The notes: generated by a model from the sequence alone, not told the origin. A stretch of DNA of 18,123 bases from Neisseriaceae bacterium HSC-16F19 (GCF_024171525.1 NZ_JALJZY010000030.1:1-18123), one strand, 5' to 3'. Shown: positions 7,014-14,243, counted from the stretch's first letter. Translations and numbers: made by a program.

Positions 7014-7067
7014 TCTCGTTTTATATGGCAACCCGACCGGGTTGCCTTATCCGTAACGGACAAAATC

Positions 7068-8222
7068 ATGAAGTTTATAGACGAAGCCAAAATCGATGTG
7101 GTGGCCGGACGCGGCGGTAATGGGGCGGTGAGTTTCCGCCGGGAGAAATTTGTGCCGCGCGGCGGCCCGGACGGCGGGGACGGCGGTCGCGGCGGCAGTG
7201 TGTTTGCCGTGGCGGATGAAAACATCAATACCTTGGTCGAATACCGTTTTGTCAAACGGTATCAGGCCAAAAATGGCGAAAAAGGGCACGGTTCCGACCG
7301 CTATGGTGCCGGTGCCGACGACATCGAATTGCGCATGCCGGTGGGTACTTTGATTCGCGATGCCGATACCGACGAGGTGGTGGCGGACCTGACCCACCAC
7401 GGCCAGCGCGTCTGCCTGGCGCGCGGCGGCAAGGGCGGTTTGGGCAATATCCATTTCAAGTCTTCGGTCAACCGTGCGCCCAAACATGCCACGCCCGGCG
7501 AAGAAGGTGAGGCGCGCACTTTGCTGCTGGAATTGAAAGTTTTGGCAGATGTCGGTCTGTTAGGCATGCCGAATGCCGGTAAGTCGACGCTGATACGCGC
7601 GGTGTCTGCCGCCCGCCCCAAAGTGGCCGATTATCCGTTTACCACGCTGCATCCCAATCTGGGTGTGGTGCGTATGGATGAAAACCACAGCTTTGTGATG
7701 GCCGATATTCCCGGTCTGATTGAAGGTGCGGCCGAAGGTGCGGGCTTGGGACACCGTTTTCTGAAGCATTTGTCGCGCACCGGCCTGCTGCTGCATGTGG
7801 TGGACTTGGCGCCGTTTGACGACAGCGTTGAACCGGCGGCAGAAGCACAGGCGATTGTGGACGAGTTGCGCCGTTACGACGAGGCTTTGTACCACAAGCC
7901 GCGCTGGCTGGTGTTCAACAAGCTGGATATGCTTTCCGAAGAGGAACAGGTCGAGCGTATGGCGGCGTTTTTGACGGCCACCGGTTGGGATTATCCGGCG
8001 CCGGACGACCGTTTCGAATTCGATGCCGATGCGCCGCGGGTGTTTAAAATCAGTGCATTGACGCACCAGGGTACACAGGAGTTGGTGCATGCCATCCAGC
8101 GTTATCTGGATGTGCACAAGGTGCGGGCGGTAGAGGCGGACAGGCTGCCTGAAGCCGCAGCGGATAACCCGGTACTGCAGGCTGCAACCGATGATGCGGC
8201 TGCAGACGACAAAGCAGAATAA
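7068..8222 (+). CDS. obg: GTPase Obg (CgtA/ObgE)
   Basis: A 384-residue essential-type GTPase that acts in late 50S ribosome assembly and stress signalling. The glycine-rich Obg fold occupies about 1-158 (VVAGRGGNG, RGGPDGGDGGRGG). The G domain has G1 GMPNAGKST at 166-174, G3 DIPG at 213-216, G4 NKLD at 284-287 and G5 ISA at 328-330. The last 35 residues are an acidic Ala/Asp-rich tail, as in proteobacterial Obg. The ATG at 7068 gives the universal MKFIDEAKI start; an upstream in-frame extension to 6903 would run through the promoter and is rejected. rplU and rpmA, often just upstream, are absent here. An exact DUS lies within the coding sequence near the C-terminus. Confidence 0.96.
   Translation: MKFIDEAKIDVVAGRGGNGAVSFRREKFVPRGGPDGGDGGRGGSVFAVADENINTLVEYRFVKRYQAKNGEKGHGSDRYGAGADDIELRMPVGTLIRDADTDEVVADLTHHGQRVCLARGGKGGLGNIHFKSSVNRAPKHATPGEEGEARTLLLELKVLADVGLLGMPNAGKSTLIRAVSAARPKVADYPFTTLHPNLGVVRMDENHSFVMADIPGLIEGAAEGAGLGHRFLKHLSRTGLLLHVVDLAPFDDSVEPAAEAQAIVDELRRYDEALYHKPRWLVFNKLDMLSEEEQVERMAAFLTATGWDYPAPDDRFEFDADAPRVFKISALTHQGTQELVHAIQRYLDVHKVRAVEADRLPEAAADNPVLQAATDDAAADDKAE
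8142..8153 (+). repeat. Intragenic DNA uptake sequence
   Basis: An exact AGGCTGCCTGAA inside obg, in the reading frame that encodes DRLPEA, in the variable acidic tail where a coding DUS is tolerated. Confidence 0.85.
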
Positions 8223-8241
8223 CAAGCATACGGATCATGTA

Positions 8242-8253
8242 TATAATAGGGAG
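8242..8253 (+). promoter_or_regulatory. -10 box and RBS of the 111-aa gene
   Basis: TATAAT (8242-8247) is followed almost directly by GGGAG (8249-8253), 8 bases before the ATG at 8262. If that -10 is used the start site would lie at or past the Shine-Dalgarno, so the gene may instead be read from obg; the GGGAG itself is convincing. Confidence 0.35.
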
Positions 8254-8261
8254 CTAAAGCA

Positions 8262-8597
8262 ATGGATATCGGCAGAATCGTAACATGGGCTGTGGTGGCA
8301 GCGATTGGCTATGGCGGCTACCAGTATTTGAGTACCGGCGATGTGAGCATTATGCCACCCACACAGCAGACGGTTTTGGAGCTCGTGAATCAGTCCAAAA
8401 CCAAAAACAAGCCGAACGAAAAACTGCATTATGCCGCCGGTCAGGCGTGTACCCGTGTCGGGGGCGGCTATATTAAGGGCGGTGTATATTCCTGCGAATA
8501 CAAAATCTATCAGGAACAAACCACTTATGGTACGCCTCAGGCTGTAGAAACCATATTGGTCGAAAAGAAAAACGGCCAATGGGAGATTAAAAAATAA
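8262..8597 (+). CDS. Small membrane-anchored protein, unknown function
   Basis: A 111-residue protein with an N-terminal hydrophobic helix at about residues 6-20 (IVTWAVVAAIGYGGY), likely an uncleaved anchor or signal peptide, and a hydrophilic remainder. Two Cys (in QACTRVG and YSCEYKIY) could form a disulphide if the domain is periplasmic. The end, NGQWEIKK, resembles the closing strand of small beta-rich periplasmic domains. GGGAG lies 8 bases before the ATG. It starts 39 bases after obg, may share its transcript, and is followed by a strong terminator. I do not recognise the family. Intact length and good ribosome-binding site argue that it is a real gene. Confidence 0.75.
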   Translation: MDIGRIVTWAVVAAIGYGGYQYLSTGDVSIMPPTQQTVLELVNQSKTKNKPNEKLHYAAGQACTRVGGGYIKGGVYSCEYKIYQEQTTYGTPQAVETILVEKKNGQWEIKK

Positions 8598-8615
8598 TCC
8601 GCCCCGCACGCACAG

Positions 8616-8649
8616 GCAAAGCACCGGCCATATCCGGTGCTTTGCTTTA
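8616..8649 (+). terminator. Intrinsic terminator
   Basis: A perfect 12-bp stem GCAAAGCACCGG / CCGGTGCTTTGC with loop CCATAT and a short TTTAT tail, 18 bases after the 111-residue gene. Confidence 0.8.
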
Positions 8650-8665
8650 TTGTGTTCCGCCACTT

Positions 8666-8674
8666 TGGTATCAT
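8666..8674 (+). promoter_or_regulatory. Extended -10 promoter for thrB
   Basis: TGGTATCAT fits TGnTAtnAT, with no clear -35. The start near 8681 leaves a leader of about 21 bases that lacks a Shine-Dalgarno. Confidence 0.4.
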
Positions 8675-8701
8675 GCCGCCACTTTTTGACCGAATTGTGC
8701 C

Positions 8702-9625
8702 ATGTCTGTTTATACTTCCGTTTCCGATGACGAGATGCGGGTCTTCCTAGAGGACTACGCCATCGGCAAATTCATTGCGCTGGAGGGCATCGCCCAAGGC
8801 GTGACCAACAGCAACTACTTTCTCACCACCACCCGCGGCCGTTTTGTGCTGACCGTATTCGAGGTCTTGCAGCAACACGAGCTGCCGTTTTTTTTGCTGC
8901 TCAAACAGCATTTGAGCCAGCAGGGTGTGGCCTGTCCGGCGCCCATTGCGCGCACCGACGGCCGTTTCGACAGCACGGTGGCGGGCAAACCCGCCTGTTT
9001 GGTGAGCTGCCTGAAAGGTTGTGATACCAGCCTGCCCAATGCGGCGCAATGTTTCAGCACCGGCGCCATGCTGGCGCACATGCATCTGGCCGGGCAGAGT
9101 TTTCCGCAACAGATGCGTAATCCGCGCCATGCCGCCTGGTGGCAGGCCGAAAGCGAGCGTCTGTTGCCTTATCTGGATGCGGAAGACGCCGCGCTGTTGC
9201 AAGACGAAATCGCCTTTCAGGCAGCCCGGCCGGACAGCGGACTGCCGCAGGGCATCATCCATGCCGACCTCTTTAAAGACAATGTGTTGCTGGACGGTGA
9301 TGCGGTGGCGGGCTTTATTGATTTTTACTATGCCTGCAACGGCAGCTTTATGTATGATTTGGCCATTGCGCTCAATGATTGGGCGCGCATGGCCGACAAC
9401 CGCCTCAATCCGGAATTGGCCGCCGCATTTTTGGCCGGTTACCAAAGCGTGCGCCCCTTAACGGCGGCAGAGGCCGAATACCTGCCGGTGGCGCAACGCG
9501 CCGGCTGCATCCGTTTCTGGGTGTCGCGGCTGTTGGACTACCATTTCCCCCAAGCCGGGGAGATGACCTTTATCAAAGACCCCAATGTGTTCCGCGATGT
9601 GTTATTGTTTTTACGGGCTGCCTGA
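8702..9625 (+). CDS. thrB: Homoserine kinase (ThrB, APH-fold type)
   Basis: A 307-residue kinase of the aminoglycoside-phosphotransferase fold (homoserine kinase type II), which phosphorylates L-homoserine with ATP in threonine synthesis. The catalytic loop is GIIHADLFKDNVL (H187, D189, N194) and the metal-binding Asp lies in GFIDFYYACNG (D207). The N-terminal EGIAQGVTNSNYFLTT replaces a canonical P-loop, as in this family. It is unrelated to the GHMP-type ThrB of Escherichia coli. The ATG at 8702 gives the family start MSVYTSVSD, but no Shine-Dalgarno is visible. The TGA stop is part of an 11/12 DUS, and the next gene starts two bases later, so the two are probably translationally coupled. 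Confidence 0.93.
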   Translation: MSVYTSVSDDEMRVFLEDYAIGKFIALEGIAQGVTNSNYFLTTTRGRFVLTVFEVLQQHELPFFLLLKQHLSQQGVACPAPIARTDGRFDSTVAGKPACLVSCLKGCDTSLPNAAQCFSTGAMLAHMHLAGQSFPQQMRNPRHAAWWQAESERLLPYLDAEDAALLQDEIAFQAARPDSGLPQGIIHADLFKDNVLLDGDAVAGFIDFYYACNGSFMYDLAIALNDWARMADNRLNPELAAAFLAGYQSVRPLTAAEAEYLPVAQRAGCIRFWVSRLLDYHFPQAGEMTFIKDPNVFRDVLLFLRAA

Positions 9626-9626
9626 A
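9615..9626 (+). repeat. Near-exact DUS supplying the thrB stop
   Basis: GGGCTGCCTGAA (11/12) covers the last two thrB codons, its TGA stop and the next base. The following gene begins at 9628. Confidence 0.75.
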
Positions 9627-9627
9627 A

Positions 9628-10176
9628 ATGAATACTTCCGTTTTGCGACCTTATCTCGACACTTTCCCCAGCGTGGGCGAAGGCTGTTATCTGGACCCCT
9701 TGTGCGTGGTGATTGGTGATGTGGCGCTGGCCGAAAACGTGTCGGTGTGGCCGTTTGCGGTCATCCGCGGCGACGTCAACAGCATCCGCATCGGCCGCAA
9801 CAGCAATGTGCAAGACCATTGTATGCTGCATGTGAGCCATAAAAACGAGGCCAAACCGCAGGGTTCGCCCTTGACCATAGGCGAAGAAACCACCATCGGC
9901 CACCATGTGGTGCTGCACGGCTGTACCATAGGCAATCGTGTGCTGGTGGGCATGAAAACTGTGATTCTGGACGATGCGGTGATTGAAGACGAAGTGATGA
10001 TCGGCGCCGGCAGCCTGGTGCCGCCGAAAAAACGCTTGGAAAGCGGCTATCTGTATGTCGGCAATCCGGTGCGTCAGGTGCGTCCGCTCAGCGAAGATGA
10101 AAAAGCCTTTCTGACGTATTCCGCTGCGCATTATGTGCGCGTGATGAACAACCACAAACCCAATTTGGAGAAGTAA
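9628..10176 (+). CDS. Gamma-carbonic anhydrase family protein
   Basis: A 182-residue left-handed beta-helix protein of the gamma-carbonic anhydrase / YrdA group, with the usual family length. Hexapeptide-like repeats run from about residue 20 to 130. The three zinc histidines are in place: H68 (MLHVS), H92 (IGHHVV) and H97 (VLHGC). The family is soluble and trimeric, with metal bound between subunits; many short members show little carbonic anhydrase activity, so enzymatic function is uncertain. The ATG at 9628 is chosen because it follows the thrB stop by two bases and gives the conserved start; a longer in-frame extension would overlap thrB. No close Shine-Dalgarno is seen, consistent with coupling to thrB. 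The lipoprotein gene follows after four bases. Confidence 0.9.
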   Translation: MNTSVLRPYLDTFPSVGEGCYLDPLCVVIGDVALAENVSVWPFAVIRGDVNSIRIGRNSNVQDHCMLHVSHKNEAKPQGSPLTIGEETTIGHHVVLHGCTIGNRVLVGMKTVILDDAVIEDEVMIGAGSLVPPKKRLESGYLYVGNPVRQVRPLSEDEKAFLTYSAAHYVRVMNNHKPNLEK

Positions 10177-10180
10177 GCAT

Positions 10181-10318
10181 ATGAAACCTGTCGCTACCTC
10201 ATTATTGGCTGCCTTGCTGGCGGCGCTGACTTTGGCTGCCTGCAGTACCACCGGCGGCAGCAATACCGAAGTTTATGGGGAAATCAAGGGTGGTTACGAG
10301 GTTTCCAAAACACGTTAA
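10181..10318 (+). CDS. 45-residue lipoprotein, unknown function
   Basis: A short gene encoding a lipoprotein precursor: Lys at position 3, a hydrophobic stretch ATSLLAALLAALTLAAC, and a lipobox LAAC with Cys at 21. The mature chain would be only 25 residues and ends in YEVSKTR. Ser after the Cys suggests outer-membrane sorting. Its ATG comes four bases after the carbonic-anhydrase-like gene, with GGAGAAG near that gene's end as ribosome-binding site, so it is the last gene of the thrB unit. A shared terminator follows. I do not know its function; small lipoproteins of this type can be structural or act as regulators of envelope enzymes. Confidence 0.75.
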   Translation: MKPVATSLLAALLAALTLAACSTTGGSNTEVYGEIKGGYEVSKTR

Positions 10319-10341
10319 ACAGCCGTTTGTGCTCGCTATTC

Positions 10342-10353
10342 AGGCTGCCTGAA
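10342..10353 (+). repeat. DNA uptake sequence (exact)
   Basis: AGGCTGCCTGAA next to the terminator between the lipoprotein gene and argG. Confidence 0.85.
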
Positions 10354-10356
10354 AAC

Positions 10357-10387
10357 AAAAAACACCGGTTTCAAACCGGTGTTTTTT
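10357..10387. terminator. Bidirectional terminator
   Basis: ACACCGGTTT / AAACCGGTGT stem with A-run and T-run flanks, between the rightward thrB unit and leftward argG. It suits both directions. Confidence 0.85.
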
Positions 10388-10402
10388 TATGTGTATACGG
10401 AT

Positions 10403-11743
10403 TTATTCTTTATCACCACCCAGCTGCGGCAGCACCGAGCCGTGACCCAGGTGCAGCAGGCCGCTTTGGACATAGATGCCCAGTTTGTCACGGGTGTCGA
10501 TGATGTCGAGGTTGCGCATGGTCAGTTGGCCGATGCGGTCGGCGGGGGTGAAGGCGGCGCTTTCCACTTTTTCCATACTCAAACGCTCGGGGTGGTAGGT
10601 GAGGTTGGGCGATTCGGTATTGAGGATGGAGAAGTCGTTGCCACGGCGCAGTTCCAAAGTCACTTCGCCGCTGACGGCTTTGGCCACCCAGCGCTGGGCG
10701 GTTTCGCGCAGCATCAGGGCCTGGCTGTCGAACCAGCGGCCTTGATACAGCAGGCGGCCCAGGCGCAGGCCGTTGATACGGTATTGCTCTATGGTGTCTT
10801 CGTTGTGGATGCCGGTCACCAGGCGCTCGTAGGCGATGTGCAGCAGGGCCATGCCGGGGGCTTCGTAGATGCCGCGCGATTTGGCTTCGATGATGCGGTT
10901 TTCGATTTGGTCGCTCATGCCCAGGCCGTGACGGCCGCCGATGCGGTTGGCTTCCAAAAACAGCGCCACCGGGTCGGCGTATTCCTGGCCGTTGATGGCC
11001 ACGGGCACGCCTTCTTCAAAGCGCACGCTGACTTCTTCGGGTTTCACTTCTACGTTTTCGTCCCAGAAGGCCACGCCCATAATCGGTTTGACGATTTTGA
11101 TGCCGGTATTGAGGAATTCCAGGTCTTTGGCTTCGTGGGTGGCGCCGAGCATATTGGAGTCGGTGGAATAGGCTTTTTCGGCCGACATTTTGTAATCAAA
11201 GCCGTGCTCGATGAGGAAATGGCTCATTTCGTGGCGGCCGCCCAATTCGTCGATAAAGCTTTGGTCCAGCCACGGTTTGTAGATGCGCAGGCTGGGATTG
11301 GTCAAGAGACCGTAGCGGTAGAAACGCTCGATGTCGTTGCCTTTGTAGGTGCTGCCGTCGCCCCAGATATTGACATCGTCTTCCTTCATGGCGGAAACCA
11401 GCATGGTGCCGGTGACGGCGCGGCCCAGCGGGGTGGTATTGAAATAAGGAATGCCGCCGGTGGCCACATGGAAGGCGCCGCATTGGATGGCGGCGATGCC
11501 TTCGTGCGCCAGCTGGCTGCGGCAGTCGATCAGGCGCGCTTCGATGGCGCCGTATTCCTTGGCTTTCTTGGGAATGGCTTCGTAATCGTCTTCATCGGGC
11601 TGGCCGAGATTGGCGGTATAGGCGTAGGGCAGGGCGCCTTTGAGTTTCATCCACAACAGGGCGGCGGAGGTGTCGAGACCGCCGGAAAAGGCGATGCCGA
11701 CTTTTTGGTCAACGGGCAGGTTTTGCAGAATGGTGTGGCTCAT
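10403..11743 (-). CDS. argG: Argininosuccinate synthase
   Basis: A 446-residue enzyme of the longer ArgG type (Escherichia coli about 447). It joins citrulline and aspartate with ATP in arginine synthesis. The PP-loop SGGLDTS lies at residues 20-26, and GDGSTYKGNDIERFYRY carries citrulline/aspartate-contact residues. The N-terminal nucleotide domain and C-terminal synthetase domain are complete. The ATG at 11741-11743 follows the small exported protein gene by 23 bases, preceded only by a weak AAGAAAG. It is likely the last gene of tyrS - small protein - argG. argH is not in the window. Transcription ends at the terminator shared with the lipoprotein gene. Confidence 0.96.
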   Translation of the reverse strand: MSHTILQNLPVDQKVGIAFSGGLDTSAALLWMKLKGALPYAYTANLGQPDEDDYEAIPKKAKEYGAIEARLIDCRSQLAHEGIAAIQCGAFHVATGGIPYFNTTPLGRAVTGTMLVSAMKEDDVNIWGDGSTYKGNDIERFYRYGLLTNPSLRIYKPWLDQSFIDELGGRHEMSHFLIEHGFDYKMSAEKAYSTDSNMLGATHEAKDLEFLNTGIKIVKPIMGVAFWDENVEVKPEEVSVRFEEGVPVAINGQEYADPVALFLEANRIGGRHGLGMSDQIENRIIEAKSRGIYEAPGMALLHIAYERLVTGIHNEDTIEQYRINGLRLGRLLYQGRWFDSQALMLRETAQRWVAKAVSGEVTLELRRGNDFSILNTESPNLTYHPERLSMEKVESAAFTPADRIGQLTMRNLDIIDTRDKLGIYVQSGLLHLGHGSVLPQLGGDKE

Positions 11744-11766
11744 GGGGGGCTTTCTTTAATTAAGGA

Positions 11767-12090
11767 TTAATAACGGACACATTGGATATTTTGGGTGCGG
11801 CAGAACAGGGCGGCCTGTTCTTTCAGGCAGGCGGTTTGCGCCTGGCGCTTGGCCACCCCGGCATTGGTAGACTCGCCTTCATAGACTTCGGCGAAGGCTT
11901 GGATGCGGCACACATACACATGATTATTGCCGCTTTGCCCGTGTTGCAGCATGCGCTCGAGCATATTCACCCGCTCTTGTAGGCGGATGACTTCGGTTTC
12001 GAGGCGGCGCAGGCGGGCATCGGTGTCGTTGGCGAGGGCGGCTGCGGGCAGGGCGGCGGCCAACATGCAGGCCAGCAAGGCTTTGTTCAT
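11767..12090 (-). CDS. Small exported coiled-coil protein, unknown function
   Basis: A 107-residue protein with a clear signal peptide (MNKALLACMLAAALPAAALA, cleavage after ALA). A heptad-like coiled coil follows at about 23-52 (ARLRRLETEVIRLQERVNMLERML). The C-terminal half, VYVCRIQAFAEVYEGES to the end at CVRY, has four Cys that could pair in the periplasm. The ATG at 12090 starts four bases after the tyrS TGA, so the two are coupled; a longer frame reaching into tyrS is rejected because it would hide the signal peptide. I do not recognise the family. The coiled coil resembles the N-terminal trimerisation region of YbgF/CpoB-like proteins in style only. Confidence 0.82.
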   Translation of the reverse strand: MNKALLACMLAAALPAAALANDTDARLRRLETEVIRLQERVNMLERMLQHGQSGNNHVYVCRIQAFAEVYEGESTNAGVAKRQAQTACLKEQAALFCRTQNIQCVRY

Positions 12091-12094
12091 GGCC

Positions 12095-13393
12095 TCAGTT
12101 CCACACCAACAGCGCATGGTTGCGTTTGCCGCGTTTGAGGATGGTGTAGCGGCCGTAGCGTTTGTGCGCGTCGGTGACGAGGTAGAGGTCGTCCGGTTTT
12201 TCTGCGGCATGGCCGGGGTTGTTGGCCTCGGCGGGTGCGCCGTTGAGCAGCACCGCTTTGCTGTTCACAAAGCCGCGCGCTTCTTTATTGGATTGCGCCA
12301 GGCCGGTTTTGACCAGCGCTTCCACCACATTGAGGCTGCCTGAAACTTCAAACGCGGGCAGGCCGTCCAGTGCCAGTTGGGCATAGTCGTTTTCGGTGAG
12401 GCCGCTCTCGTCGCCGGAAAACAGGCTCTCGGTAATGCGTTGTGCCGCGGCCAGTGCGTCGTCACCGTGGATAAGACGGGTCATTTCTTCGGCCAGAATG
12501 CGCTGTGCCTGCGGTTTGCTGCCGCTGGCTTGGTCGGCCGCTTCGATGGCGTCGATTTCGGCCACGCTCAAAAAGGTGAAGTATTTGAGGAATTTGTACA
12601 CATCGGCGTCGGCCACTTTGAGCCAGAACTGGTAGAACTGGTAGGGTGAGGTTTTGGCGGCATTGAGCCAGACCGCGCCGCCTTCGGTTTTGCCGAATTT
12701 GGTGCCGTCGGCCTTGGTGACCAGGGGCAGGGTGAGGCCGAACACGCTTTTCTGGTTGAGGCGGCGGGTGGTTTCGGTGCCCCAGGTGATATTGCCCCAT
12801 TGGTCGGAGCCGCCGATTTGCAGCACCACATTGTGGCGTTTGTTCAATTCGGCAAAGTCGTAGCCCTGCAACAGGGCGTAGGCAAACTCGGTAAAGGAAA
12901 TGCCCACATCGTCGCGTTCGATGCGCTGTTTCACCGATTCCTTGGCCAGCATGGCATTGACGGAAAAATGCTTGCCGATGTCGCGCAGGAAGTCGAGGCA
13001 GTTCATCTGGCCGAACCAGTCGGCATTATTGGCCATCAGCGCGGCATTGTCGCCTTCAAAGCTCAAAAACGGCTGCAATTGTTTTTGAATGCTGGCCACC
13101 CAGCCTTGCACGGTTTCCGGGGTATTGAGGCTGCGTTCCACGGCTTTGAAGCTGGGGTCGCCAATCATGCCGGTGGCACCGCCCACCAAGGCCACCGGGC
13201 GGTGCCCGGCCAGCTGGAAGCGGCGCAGCGCCAGCACCGGCAGCAAGTGGCCGATGTGCAGGCTGTCGGCGGTGGGGTCGAAACCGCAATAGAGGGAAAT
13301 GCTTTGGCTGTCGAGCAGTTTGCTCAGGGCGTCGATGTCGGTGGTCTGGGCAATCAGGCCGCGTGCCTGCAAGTCTTGGAGTAAGGTGTTCAT
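12095..13393 (-). CDS. tyrS: Tyrosyl-tRNA synthetase
   Basis: A 432-residue class I aminoacyl-tRNA synthetase that charges tRNA-Tyr. HIGH is at residues 46-49 (SLHIGHLLP), and the KMSKS equivalent is KFGKT at 232-236, as in bacterial TyrRS of this type. GGSDQWGN near 194-201 is a tyrosine-binding signature. A C-terminal S4 domain spans about 365-425. The ATG at 13391-13393 is preceded by CGGAAACCCC; the upstream in-frame ATG would add 16 residues lying in a hairpin repeat, so it is rejected. An exact DUS sits in the coding sequence before the S4 domain. The next gene starts four bases after the stop. Confidence 0.96.
   Translation of the reverse strand: MNTLLQDLQARGLIAQTTDIDALSKLLDSQSISLYCGFDPTADSLHIGHLLPVLALRRFQLAGHRPVALVGGATGMIGDPSFKAVERSLNTPETVQGWVASIQKQLQPFLSFEGDNAALMANNADWFGQMNCLDFLRDIGKHFSVNAMLAKESVKQRIERDDVGISFTEFAYALLQGYDFAELNKRHNVVLQIGGSDQWGNITWGTETTRRLNQKSVFGLTLPLVTKADGTKFGKTEGGAVWLNAAKTSPYQFYQFWLKVADADVYKFLKYFTFLSVAEIDAIEAADQASGSKPQAQRILAEEMTRLIHGDDALAAAQRITESLFSGDESGLTENDYAQLALDGLPAFEVSGSLNVVEALVKTGLAQSNKEARGFVNSKAVLLNGAPAEANNPGHAAEKPDDLYLVTDAHKRYGRYTILKRGKRNHALLVWN
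12333..12344 (+). repeat. Intragenic DNA uptake sequence
   Basis: An exact AGGCTGCCTGAA on the plus strand within tyrS. On the coding strand it contributes the codons for VSGSL at the start of the S4 domain. Confidence 0.85.
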
Positions 13394-13413
13394 GGGGTTT
13401 CCGTGGTGTGTAG

Positions 13414-13433
13414 GGTGGGCATGCCTGCCCACC
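13414..13433. repeat. Hairpin GGTGGGCA / TGCCCACC
   Basis: Arms 13414-13421 and 13426-13433 with loop TGCC, about 20 bases upstream of the tyrS start, so it would lie in the tyrS leader. A related GGGTAGGGTGGGCAGG is found after tldD (2152-2167). No T-run follows, so a dispersed repeat is more likely than a terminator. Confidence 0.5.
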
Positions 13434-13494
13434 GTTTTCAATTTGAGCTTCGCAACTGAGCTACGCTATGCAGCTAACCTAAAATCTTAACAGT

Positions 13495-13600
13495 CGTCAT
13501 TCCCGCGAACGCGGGAATCCATTTATACGCTTACAAATACATTGTTTTAAAAGTAGTTTCTTAAACGTTCCCATGGATTCCCGCGTTCGCGGGAATGACG
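13495..13600. repeat. dRS3-flanked repeat element, copy 1
   Basis: A perfect 28-bp inverted repeat (13495-13522 and 13573-13600) encloses about 50 bases of AT-rich DNA. Each arm holds a dRS3 site, ATTCCC-N8-GGGAAT (13499-13518 and 13577-13596). This is the organisation of neisserial intergenic mosaic elements. It lies upstream of tyrS and downstream of the phasin-like gene. Confidence 0.85.
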
Positions 13601-13643
13601 GCAGTTTTATATTTGGTGTTGGCGCATAAGGTTTTGCAAAGGT

Positions 13644-13658
13644 TTCAGGCTGCCTGAA
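13644..13658. repeat. Palindromic double DUS
   Basis: TTCAGGCTGCCTGAA contains exact AG-sim DUS on the plus strand (13647-13658) overlapping the Kingella-type form on the minus strand. Confidence 0.8.
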
Positions 13659-13718
13659 AACCGCTTGCCCGGCCAAAGAGGCGGGATTTTACACCATTGC
13701 AACCGGCTGTGCAGGGTG

Positions 13719-14075
13719 TCAACTGCTCTTGTTCAAACGTTTGCGGTTGGCGCGCACGCGGCTGCTCACCGGTTTGAGCGAGCGGTTGGCGGTGTGTACC
13801 GAGTCGTTGAGCCACTGCTGGTAGCGGTAGGGGCGGCGCCAGTCGAGCAGGTCGGCCTGCTGTTGCACCGAGCCGAGAAACAGCCACCAGGTGGCGTACA
13901 TTTCCTGCATGGCGGCCACTTTTTCCCAATACATGCCGTAATACTCCATCCAGGTATGGGCGTGCCAGCAGGGTTGTCCGAACAGGGTGAGGCGCTGCGC
14001 CACGACTTGCGGGGCTTCGGTGAGGATTTGCAGGTTTTGCAGCCACAGCTGCTGTAGGGTGGTGATGGGAAACAT
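13719..14075 (-). CDS. Small phasin-like protein
   Basis: A 118-residue helical protein rich in Gln, Trp and Tyr, starting MFPITTLQQLWLQNLQ and ending in a basic Ser/Arg/Lys tail (KPVSSRVRANRKRLNKSS). The amphipathic helix plus a basic LKPV-x-ANxKRL tail resembles short phasins, proteins that coat polyhydroxyalkanoate granules. The match is by eye and the function is tentative. No signal peptide or membrane segment is present. The ATG at 14073-14075 is preferred to a GTG six codons upstream; the Shine-Dalgarno is weak in either case. It stands alone between repeats, with no PHA synthase gene in the window. Confidence 0.72.
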   Translation of the reverse strand: MFPITTLQQLWLQNLQILTEAPQVVAQRLTLFGQPCWHAHTWMEYYGMYWEKVAAMQEMYATWWLFLGSVQQQADLLDWRRPYRYQQWLNDSVHTANRSLKPVSSRVRANRKRLNKSS

Positions 14076-14169
14076 GGGTCTTGCCTGCCGCACAAGGCGG
14101 CGTTTTATTAAGAAGCAAATATTTTATTGCAATGCAGCAAAATGAGCAATTACAAAAACTTGAATTAAC

Positions 14170-14225
14170 AGGCTGCCTGAAAATAAAAACGCGCCGGTTA
14201 CGGCAGGCAGGCGTTCAGGCAGCCG
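14170..14225. repeat. Inverted DUS pair
   Basis: An exact DUS (14170-14181) and an 11/12 inverted copy (14214-14225) lie 32 bases apart, with ACGC and GCGT extending the arms. No terminal T-run on the plus strand; leftward there is also none, so a terminator role is doubtful. Confidence 0.6.
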
Positions 14226-14243
14226 CTAAGGGCGTGGCCTTTG

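Noticed and set aside
6825..7031. A 68-codon minus-strand frame between rnpB and obg
   Set aside because: The protein-like string includes TIVLAQWPWGATKSSKP, but there is no clear ribosome-binding site and it overlaps the obg promoter. It may be a remnant or a repeat; not enough to call a gene.
6903..7067. A 55-residue N-terminal extension of Obg
   Set aside because: It crosses the -10 box at 7008-7013 and has no similarity to the universal Obg start.
10379..11770. A 463-codon plus-strand frame opposite argG
   Set aside because: It is a shadow of a strongly recognised gene, caused by GC-rich third positions. Similar antisense frames lie opposite tldD, tyrS, ychF and ubiB.
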